Shown piece after piece: positions 57,313-64,000 of a DNA stretch of 64,000 bases. Each line of letters starts with the position of its first letter. Positions within the stretch are counted from its first letter, which is position 1. The translations under genes and the position numbers were made by a program. Origin of the DNA: Rhodohalobacter mucosus (GTDB lineage Bacteria; Bacteroidota; Rhodothermia; Balneolales; Balneolaceae); contig NZ_QGGB01000006.1 of the NCBI RefSeq assembly GCF_003150675.1, positions 62,001 through 126,000 of the forward strand. The letters are read 5' to 3'. The notes beneath the pieces were generated by a model. The model ran no database searches. It was not told where the DNA came from and saw only the letters and a list, made by a program, of their open reading frames with translations.

Positions 57313-58494
57313 ATGAATAAAGATACTTTAAACGGGTTGAAGTTCCGCTACGGGAATCTGTTTCTGATGTTTGTGTCTGCGACAGTTTTTCTTTCCTGTT
57401 CGTCTTCAGCGGACGATTCAGAGTCTGCCAATAGCCTGGATCTGGTAGCCGTTGAAGAACTGCGCATTGGTCAGATGGAAGGAGATGAAGAGGTTGTCTT
57501 CGGGGCCATCAATGGCATCGCTGTTGGGGCGGAGGGACGAATCTATGTATCGGACTATCAAGTGCCCACATTACGCATGTACGATTCCGGGGGCAATTTT
57601 CTTGGCAATGTTGGAAGAGAGGGCAGAGGCCCGGGGGAATACCTGAGAATTGCAGGTGTAAAAACATTTACTGACGGTGAGCTGGCCATTTGGGATGGCG
57701 GCAATCAACGTATTACCACCTATGAACCGGACGGCTCTTTTCAAGAGCATTTTCCGCTCCAGGCCCGGTTGAGTGCCGTAGATATTTTTGAAGTCGATAC
57801 GGAAGGCAATTTTTATGTCAGAATTGTTCTCCGAAGCGGGCCCGGTGTTCCGAACTGGGAGTATGGATGGGTCAGGGTGAGTGCTGAAGGCGCTGTTGTG
57901 GATACGCTTCAGGTACCTCCCGACCTTAACGAATATCCACAAACGTTTGTCCTGTTCACCGCATCGGGTGATGCACATGCATTTATTGAAAGAGAAATGT
58001 TTGCATTAAGCCCGATGGGATATCTGGTGACCGGCCGCAATACCGAATACGACATCACCCTTCACAAACCGGAGGGAGAAGTCAGCATTCAGCGGGACTA
58101 TGAACCGATTGCGGTCAGAGAAGAAGAAAAAACCCAGTGGCGCAAATGGATCGATTATTACAACGTAACACACCAGGTTCCGGATAATAAGCCTGTGTTT
58201 AAAAAAATTATGACCGATATGGAGGGGCGGATCTGGGTTTGGCGATATACGGAGGCCATTTATACGGAAGAGAATATCGGTCCGCACTTTGGCCCCGAAA
58301 GCAACTGGTGGGAGCCGCCCACGTTTGATGTGTTCAATCCGGACGGCTCATTCTATGCACGCGTTGAGCTCCCGATGCGTGCCAAATTTTTCGAAGCCCG
58401 TGGTAATCATGTCTGGGCCCTGGTAAAGGGCGAATTTGACGAACAATACGTGGTTCGCTACCTGCTGGAAGAACAGGGAAAGGCTATTCAATAA
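57313..58494 (+). CDS. 6-bladed beta-propeller lipoprotein (second copy)
   Basis: This 393-residue protein has a signal peptide and lipobox (F-L-S-C, Cys about 29). The family motif G-R-E-G-R-G-P-G-E-Y is near 97-106, with propeller strands such as A-I-W-D-G-G-N-Q-R and the C-terminal H-V-W-A-L-V-K-G. It is homologous to the protein at 36124-37245 but has no small Cys-rich gene beside it. Two related repeat elements flank the gene as direct repeats. The binding partner is unknown. Confidence 0.85.
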   Translation: MNKDTLNGLKFRYGNLFLMFVSATVFLSCSSSADDSESANSLDLVAVEELRIGQMEGDEEVVFGAINGIAVGAEGRIYVSDYQVPTLRMYDSGGNFLGNVGREGRGPGEYLRIAGVKTFTDGELAIWDGGNQRITTYEPDGSFQEHFPLQARLSAVDIFEVDTEGNFYVRIVLRSGPGVPNWEYGWVRVSAEGAVVDTLQVPPDLNEYPQTFVLFTASGDAHAFIEREMFALSPMGYLVTGRNTEYDITLHKPEGEVSIQRDYEPIAVREEEKTQWRKWIDYYNVTHQVPDNKPVFKKIMTDMEGRIWVWRYTEAIYTEENIGPHFGPESNWWEPPTFDVFNPDGSFYARVELPMRAKFFEARGNHVWALVKGEFDEQYVVRYLLEEQGKAIQ

Positions 58495-58511
58495 ACAGAC
58501 GAACAGACGAA

Positions 58512-58704
58512 TGTTGATCTGAGGAAGCGGATGAAATTCCTATACTGGGTGCAGCACGAAGTTCTGTCAAACCTATCCCCGGAACAACGTGAGGGGATGT
58601 CTCCATTCACTCGCTCCGCTCGTTCAGTCGACATGACACGTTCCCGGGTGAAGAAAGGGGCGGTGCATAAAGATTGACTCATGCATGCGCTCTGTCAGCA
58701 CCGC
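58512..58704. repeat. Inverted-repeat element B, right copy
   Basis: The same order as the left copy: GATGTCTCCATTCACTCGCT and TTCAGTCGACATGACAC, then GGGGCGGTGC ... GTCAGCACCGC. The left arm is more diverged. Confidence 0.7.
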
Positions 58705-58717
58705 CAGTCTTAAGTTT

Positions 58718-58909
58718 GTCCCTTTTGAGTGATCAAAAGGGACGAAAAATCACCGGCGGGCAGATTCTCCGGCGAAAGCTTCCTTCGTTTCGCTAAAGAA
58801 CATCAATGGTCCATGAAATCCATCACATTTGATTCGATCTCACCGGTATGATGTTCTTCTTAACGCTGCACTTTGGAATCTATTTGTCGCCGAATGATCT
58901 GCAGGCGGA
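58718..58909. repeat. Palindromic repeat element, copy 4
   Basis: Hairpin GTCCCTTTTGA-GTGA-TCAAAAGGGAC (outer pairs changed together compared with the other copies) and inner arms AGAACATCA / TGATGTTCT, again both changed. It comes 13 bases after element B. Confidence 0.85.
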
Positions 58910-58998
58910 CGTAGATCATAGATTAGGGGTCAAAAAAATACTTTCTCGGTTACTCTGTTCATCTGTTCGTCCGTTTACATCACAATTCACTCATCACA

Positions 58999-59073
58999 GA
59001 TCTCACATCAAAAGGTTCCTTCCTATTCGTCCCACTCCGGTCGTATCTGATCGCCGGATAATCTGCAGGCGGG
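58999..59073. repeat. Palindromic repeat element, partial copy (right arm)
   Basis: Only the right half is present: GATCTCACATCAAAAGGTTC and then CTCCGGTCGTATCTGATCGC, closing with ATCTGCAGGCGGG. The region 58495-59245 contains no gene; it holds these repeats plus 8-nt (CTGTTCCT) and 7-nt arrays. Confidence 0.75.
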
Positions 59074-59196
59074 CTTCGAAAATAGATTAAGAAGAAAACT
59101 TTCTCTGTTCCTCTGTTCCTCTGTTTCACTTCGTGTGAATCGCCTACGGCTCGGGGGCTCTGTTCGTCTGTTCTTCGGTTTTTCCGTCTTCCGTCT

Positions 59197-59239
59197 CACG
59201 TTTGACGTCTGACGTTTGACGTTTGACGTCTGACGTCTC
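59197..59239. repeat. GACGTTT/GACGTCT heptamer array
   Basis: Six units in strict 7-nt phase right at the 3' end of the CocE-like gene. Confidence 0.85.
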
Positions 59240-59245
59240 TTCCGC

Positions 59246-61090
59246 TCAATCCATCCCGCCTACAACAGGTAGAGTAAGGCTCGTCCGGTCCAGATCGATC
59301 GTCAGTTCGGTTCCGGGATCCGGCCAGAGAGTATATTCGCGGTCGCTTGAAAAGATCATCAACCCAATCTGCTGGCCCTCGCGGATAATCTGGTCGTCGG
59401 GCTGAAGCTCAAAGGTGACGGTGTAAAATTCACCCGGAATCAGCGGCTCGCTTTCAGTCAGCGACTCATAATTTTGCGGATCGGCCCAGCCGCGCGTTAT
59501 GATATTGTCGGTCAGTACGGTGCCGCGCCCATCGTTCCAGGGCAGGGAAACCACCCAGACAGATAGGTTTACCGCCGGCTTACTGCTGGCCAGCGTTACG
59601 GTCACTTCCGGCACGCCGGAGATATGCAGCGGCTCTTCAAGCTCCTCCGTGACATAGATCAATCGGTGGTCGGTCCACTCAGCCTGCGCCAGGGCGGAAC
59701 CGGAGAAGGAGACATTGTCGATCAGGGTTTCCGTGCCGCTTGCGGATACCGGGGTTGTGGTGAGTCCGCCGCGCTCCGGAGCTCCGGGCGTCAGATAAAA
59801 AGTAACCGGCTCGGCTTCCGGATGAGGATAGTCGGGATATGACGTGGGATCCTGCCTCTCGTCGCGCTCGCGGGTGATCCATGCGCGGGGCAGTTCCTCC
59901 ACTCCGTTCTCCACATTGTACAAATATCTTGCAAACCACATGTTCATCAGCTCATGCGGCGGCTCGCCCCCGTGTCCGCCCTGATGGTAGTAGATCATGG
60001 TTGGAACTCCTTTCTCTTTTGCGGCTTCATAGATTCGAAGGCTGTGTTCGGGCATCACATTCCAGTCATTGAAGGCGTGGGCCATCAGCATCGGGGTGTT
60101 CATATTCTCCATCTGGTTCAGGTAGTCGCGCCCGGCCCAGAACTCATTGTAGTCGCCCGTAATCCGGTCGATACCGCTGGCAATTTCCGTATCGCGGGTT
60201 GTCCGGTTGTTATAGGCACGCTTTGACTCATCCCCGCTGTGAATAAAATCATACAGCACATCCACATCCTCACCCAGGTACCCGCCGGGTGACCGAACCA
60301 GTCCGTGGGAGCGATAGTAGTGATAGTAGGACGTGTTGGGCGCCACCGGAATGATCGCCTCCAGGCCGTCTACACCGGTCGTTGCCGCAGCCAGCGGGAG
60401 GGTGCCGTTGTAGGAGGTGCCGGTCATGCCCACCTTTCCGTTTGTCCAGTAAGCTTCTACGGTTTCATCGCCATCGGGTGTGGTGTAGCCGGTTGCGCGC
60501 CCGTTCAGCCAGTCGATCACCGCTTTGGGTGCAAGCGATTCATTCTCTCCGCCCACCGTTGGAGAACCCTGCGAAAGACCTGTACCCGGCGATGATGAGT
60601 GTACCACGACAAATCCAAGCGGCACCCAGGTCTGAATATGTGAATTGGAAATGATGGGCCGTTCCCCGCGTCGCTGAACTTCCGGTCCCGGTGTACGTGC
60701 CGGCGGCTCCTCGCCCAGCTCATGGCGCACATCCCAGAAAAAATCGTAGGGTGGGGTGGCGGTTCCTGCATAATAGGGGCTTGTTTCATAGATCACAGGC
60801 AGCTTAAGATCACCCGATTCGGTCTGCTGCGGACGCGTAACGGCAACGTGCATCCGGTCGTGTTGGCCATCACCGTCCGTATCGAACTCCGTCTCCACCC
60901 ACAGATCATGGCGGATCCAATTTTCCTGATTCGAAAATTCAGGAATGGGCTGCAGGAGGCCGTTTTCAACAAGGGGTACCCGGAGCCCGGTTTCCGCAAC
61001 GGTTTGGCCAAAAACAGAGGGAATCTGCGCCAGGCTCAGGATTGCGATAAGAAGTGCAGGGATAACTACAGACAGCGGAATACGTTTCAT
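59246..61090 (-). CDS. Secreted CocE/NonD-family (X-Pro dipeptidyl peptidase-like) hydrolase
   Basis: This 614-residue protein has a signal peptide at about 1-29 (V-F-G-Q-T). The alpha/beta-hydrolase triad is S226 (G-T-S-Y-N-G), D342 (A-F-N-D-W-N-V) and H373 (G-G-H-G-G-E), followed by the C-terminal jelly-roll domain of the X-Pro dipeptidyl-peptidase S15 family (V-S-G-V-P-E-V-type strand, about 430-610). It probably cleaves X-Pro dipeptides or esters outside the cytoplasm and could cooperate with the tricorn-like peptidase in peptide use. Monocistronic. Confidence 0.92.
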   Translation of the reverse strand: MKRIPLSVVIPALLIAILSLAQIPSVFGQTVAETGLRVPLVENGLLQPIPEFSNQENWIRHDLWVETEFDTDGDGQHDRMHVAVTRPQQTESGDLKLPVIYETSPYYAGTATPPYDFFWDVRHELGEEPPARTPGPEVQRRGERPIISNSHIQTWVPLGFVVVHSSSPGTGLSQGSPTVGGENESLAPKAVIDWLNGRATGYTTPDGDETVEAYWTNGKVGMTGTSYNGTLPLAAATTGVDGLEAIIPVAPNTSYYHYYRSHGLVRSPGGYLGEDVDVLYDFIHSGDESKRAYNNRTTRDTEIASGIDRITGDYNEFWAGRDYLNQMENMNTPMLMAHAFNDWNVMPEHSLRIYEAAKEKGVPTMIYYHQGGHGGEPPHELMNMWFARYLYNVENGVEELPRAWITRERDERQDPTSYPDYPHPEAEPVTFYLTPGAPERGGLTTTPVSASGTETLIDNVSFSGSALAQAEWTDHRLIYVTEELEEPLHISGVPEVTVTLASSKPAVNLSVWVVSLPWNDGRGTVLTDNIITRGWADPQNYESLTESEPLIPGEFYTVTFELQPDDQIIREGQQIGLMIFSSDREYTLWPDPGTELTIDLDRTSLTLPVVGGMD

Positions 61091-61221
61091 AAAAATCAGG
61101 AGTCTTGAGTTGAACGGGAATTATCAACGCAGTAAATAGCAAATTATGAGGTGAATGTCATCCGGTAAAAAAAGATAGGTTTGTGGAAAAACACGTCATT
61201 GAGAATCCCATTAATGCCGAT

Positions 61222-63942
61222 TTATTCAGTATCTGTTTGCTGAATTAGTACCAGTTCATCCTCAAACCGTTCAGCACTCTCATGCTTATCCCAATCTCTG
61301 TATAGACTGATGAGCTGCTGTAGTGTATTTCTCTTGTGCCGGTCGGATATTCCTTCATTTTTATTGAAATGGCTGTAGGCATCGAGTAAATGTGTCTCCG
61401 CCTCCGGAAATTGTTTTGTTTCAAGGAGTGCTTTGCCAAGCTGATGCTGAACGGTAGCAATGGTAAACAGCCCGCTTGGGGATACGTTTTTAAACATAGT
61501 GAGTGCCTCAGTAAAAAGAGGCACCGCATTCTCAGGCTGTCCAATACTCAGGTAAAATTCACCGTTTGTATTGTAGGATTCAGCAAGATGTATGTGACCC
61601 TCAGGGTAAACTCTTAGATGCATCTGAAGTGATTCTGATAAATATAATTCTGCTTTCTCGAGTTCACCTTTATCCCGATAGATCATTCCCAGAATAGATA
61701 GACCTTGAGCAATGGTTGTATGATCTTCATCAAACGATTCACTTACAATCCGGTATGATCTCAAAGCGACCTTTTCAGCTGACTCGTAGTCTCCTTTTTT
61801 TCTGTGAATTGTGGCCAGTACGTTTAGCGCTCGGGCTACTCTACTGTGATTCTCACCATACACCTTTTCTCTGATACGAATTGATTCAATTATCAACTCT
61901 TCAGCCTGGTCAAATTTGCCCTGCCGTTGTAGAAGACGTGCGAGATTACTTAAAAAGATAGCGACATCCGAATGATTATCTCCCAGCAGCATTCGACCCG
62001 CATTCAGGCCCTCACGATAGTAAAGCTCGGCTTCCTCCAGTTTTCCTCTTTTAGCCAAAAGATATGCCAGGTTATTCAATGTGAAGTTTACTTTTGAATG
62101 GACAGGTCCATAGTATGCTTTTCGGGCTTCCAGGTTCTCCCGGTGAATCTCTTCAGCCTCGTCTAACTGTCCCATATCAAGCAGAACCAGCGCATAGTTG
62201 TTCAGGCTGGTAAAGACATCCGGATGCTGTGATCCGTGCACGCGCTTTCGAATTTCCAGCGCCTCTCGAAGATAGGGCTCCGCTATCAGGTCTTTATCCA
62301 CCGACCAATGTACGGAACCCAAAGCATTCAGGGTAAACGCGATGTCGGGATGATCGCTGGGAAGATGATTACGCTGAAGGTTCAGAGCCTTTTCCAGAAG
62401 AGGGACCGCTTTATCCGGCATTTGCATTCCTCTATATGAACTTCCAATCGTATATAGCATCTCTGCCTGCACAAGCGGTTGTTCCGACAGATCTTCCACT
62501 CGTTCGATACCCATATCAAGAAGGTCTACTGCCGTCAGCATTTCTCCCTGTGCATTTACAGGGTTGCCTGCACTAAACAGGCTTGTGAGAAAATCAGCCA
62601 CCTGTTCAGCCTTCTCCCTTTCAAGCTGTGCAATATTGCGCTCCTGGGTGATATTCCACGTATAAATCAGGGATAAGGCAATAAGGGAAATCAAAAAAAC
62701 GGCTGCTGCTGCCAGCCTTGTTCTGTGTCTTTTTATGAACTTACCAACACGATATCGCACAGAGCCGGATTTAGCCATCAGCGGCTGACCGCTTTCAAAC
62801 CGATCCAGCTCCTCAATCAGCTGGCTTACGGAATTGTAGCGGTCTCCGGGTTCTTTTCGAAGGGTTTTTAATATCAGGTAATCCAGGTCGGTTTTCAGCA
62901 CATCGATTATTGATGATGCCGTTGCAGACCGGTTCGACGCAATTTTTGATAAATCAGGGGAGTTGGAGATGCACCTGCTGGGCGCTACCGGTTCATCGTT
63001 CAGTATCCGCTGTTCCACTACGTGAATTGGCCGGTCCTTCAGGTCAATCGGATAGGTGTCTGTGAGGAGATAGTGGAGCAGCACTCCCAGCGCATACACA
63101 TCGGTGGATGTCGTTACAGTATCCCCTTTTACTTGCTCGGGTGAGGCATACTGCGGCGTCCAGATTTTTCTGCCGGGAAGCGTCTCAAGCAGGTCAATAT
63201 CAGGATGGGTCCGATCCAGCAGCTTGGCGATGCCAAAGTCAAGGATCTTTACATTGCCGTTCGCAGATACGAAAATATTTGGTGCTTTAAGGTCACGGTG
63301 AATCACCAGATTTTTGTGTGCGTAATCGACCGTTTGGCAGATTTGGCGGAACAGCGAGATTCGCTCATTTACAGTCAGAGAATTTGCATTGCAGTATTCA
63401 TCGATGGGGCTGCCCTCAATAAACTCCATTACCAGGTAGGGGAGGCCATCGTTTGTGATCCCTCCGTCGTAAATTTGAGCAATATTGGGATGATTCAGCG
63501 AAGAGAGAATCTCACGCTCAATTTTAAAGCGATGGATGTTCTCTTCTGTATCAAGGCCTTTTTTCAGGAGTTTAACCGCCACGTCCTGGCTGAACTCTCC
63601 GTCGGCGCGCCGGGCTTTGAAAACCATGCCCATTCCGCCAACGTCAATGAGGTCCGTAACCAGATAGCGCCCGATTTTTCTGCCGATCAAGTTTTCTCCG
63701 ATACGTTCTTCGGATTCGTCACTGCCAAGTTCGGAAATCAATTTTTCCCCGTCACGCCTGACACTCTGCATGAAATGCGCCTGCTGCGACTCCTCAATTA
63801 GCAACAGCATTTGCTTCACTTCATCTGCGATGTGGGGCGTTTCCTCAAATACTGTATTCAAATACGTATCCCTCTCTTTACCCGAATAGGTAAGCGCGGT
63901 ATCAACAACTTCTTTAACCAGATTCCAGTGTCTCTTATTCAC
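61222..63942 (-). CDS. Ser/Thr protein kinase with TPR repeats
   Basis: The 906-residue protein starts at GTG 63942. The kinase domain (about 90-380) has G-G-M-G-M-V in the glycine loop, K124, E143, H215-R-D217-L-K and D235-F-G. A single transmembrane helix (about 405-428, A-A-A-V-F-L-I-S-L-I-A-L) precedes a C-terminal array of about nine tetratricopeptide repeats (roughly 500-890; N-N-L-A-Y-L-L-A-K-R-G and similar). The architecture is typical of Bacteroidota/Rhodothermota kinases coupled to an ECF sigma gene. It overlaps an upstream frame by eight bases. Confidence 0.93.
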   Translation of the reverse strand: MNKRHWNLVKEVVDTALTYSGKERDTYLNTVFEETPHIADEVKQMLLLIEESQQAHFMQSVRRDGEKLISELGSDESEERIGENLIGRKIGRYLVTDLIDVGGMGMVFKARRADGEFSQDVAVKLLKKGLDTEENIHRFKIEREILSSLNHPNIAQIYDGGITNDGLPYLVMEFIEGSPIDEYCNANSLTVNERISLFRQICQTVDYAHKNLVIHRDLKAPNIFVSANGNVKILDFGIAKLLDRTHPDIDLLETLPGRKIWTPQYASPEQVKGDTVTTSTDVYALGVLLHYLLTDTYPIDLKDRPIHVVEQRILNDEPVAPSRCISNSPDLSKIASNRSATASSIIDVLKTDLDYLILKTLRKEPGDRYNSVSQLIEELDRFESGQPLMAKSGSVRYRVGKFIKRHRTRLAAAAVFLISLIALSLIYTWNITQERNIAQLEREKAEQVADFLTSLFSAGNPVNAQGEMLTAVDLLDMGIERVEDLSEQPLVQAEMLYTIGSSYRGMQMPDKAVPLLEKALNLQRNHLPSDHPDIAFTLNALGSVHWSVDKDLIAEPYLREALEIRKRVHGSQHPDVFTSLNNYALVLLDMGQLDEAEEIHRENLEARKAYYGPVHSKVNFTLNNLAYLLAKRGKLEEAELYYREGLNAGRMLLGDNHSDVAIFLSNLARLLQRQGKFDQAEELIIESIRIREKVYGENHSRVARALNVLATIHRKKGDYESAEKVALRSYRIVSESFDEDHTTIAQGLSILGMIYRDKGELEKAELYLSESLQMHLRVYPEGHIHLAESYNTNGEFYLSIGQPENAVPLFTEALTMFKNVSPSGLFTIATVQHQLGKALLETKQFPEAETHLLDAYSHFNKNEGISDRHKRNTLQQLISLYRDWDKHESAERFEDELVLIQQTDTE

Positions 63943-64000
63943 GGTAATCCTGCTGATTGAAAGAAAATCCCAATTCTTGTTTTAGACATGCTGATGAAGA
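63935..64000 (-). CDS. Possible 3' end of the gene upstream of the kinase
   Basis: A minus-strand frame is open from the window edge and ends at TAA 63937-63935, overlapping the kinase GTG by eight bases, which is a typical coupled arrangement. In this family an ECF-type sigma factor often precedes the kinase, but the 21 visible residues carry no recognisable motif. It could be chance. Confidence 0.25.
   Translation of the reverse strand, partial: SSSACLKQELGFSFNQQDYRE

Overview
The window looks like chromosomal DNA of a free-living, probably marine or moderately halophilic member of the Bacteroidota/Rhodothermota/Balneolota group. The reasons are: two secreted 6-bladed beta-propeller lipoproteins of the DUF5128 type, a tricorn-like S41 protease, a front-end type acyl-CoA desaturase, a DksA-like protein with a degenerate zinc finger, strongly acidic housekeeping proteins (LigA, PolX), few clear Shine-Dalgarno sites, and intergenic DNA packed with 7- and 8-nt periodic repeats. 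The assignment is an inference from gene content; there is no rRNA, tRNA or CRISPR array in the window.

Region 1 (1-13.4 kb, visibly AT-richer than the rest) is a defence island. After decayed fragments (DUF6508, DUF2779) and a small conserved gene comes a tight same-strand operon: DUF262/HNH (GmrSD-like), DUF499 ATPase, DUF3780, DUF1156 adenine-methylase-like protein, PLD-SNF2 helicase, and a small protein that joins a HEPN-like R-x4-H motif to two CBS-like repeats. A frameshifted NucS/DUF91-like nuclease remnant ends the island. The likely logic is methylation-based self marking (DUF1156 with DUF3780), DNA translocation and cleavage (helicase-PLD, DUF262-HNH, DUF499 motor), and possibly a ligand-gated RNase fail-safe (HEPN-CBS). 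This is the best candidate for an incompletely described system.

Region 2 (13.4-17.5 kb) is a transition zone: an uncharacterised pair with a SeqA-like N-terminus, a VWA protein, a HAD gene whose catalytic start was replaced by a palindromic repeat, an antitoxin whose end abuts a second copy of that repeat, and an acidic-tail gene remnant.

Region 3 (17.5-35.8 kb) is mostly housekeeping and repair: FtsH, a Pcm-erythromycin esterase fusion, glutamine-dependent NAD synthetase, an Fpg-type glycosylase, PolX, LigA, ThiL, redox enzymes and two DUF2267 proteins. Region 4 (36-53 kb) has a Cys-rich secreted peptide with a propeller lipoprotein, a desaturase, Hsp20, SDR, PEP synthase, a DksA-like regulator, a GNAT, a Lon-like protease with a broken P-loop, a Usp protein, citrate synthase and a third DUF2267: a stress-survival flavour. 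Region 5 (53-64 kb) holds secreted hydrolases (tricorn-like, CocE/PepX-like), a second propeller lipoprotein between direct repeats, and a Ser/Thr kinase with TPRs cut off from its upstream neighbour by the window end.

Two repeat phenomena cut across the window. First, four full copies and one partial copy of a ~195-bp palindromic element whose hairpin arms change between copies but stay complementary. Second, degenerate heptanucleotide and octanucleotide arrays, with a different unit at nearly every intergenic site.
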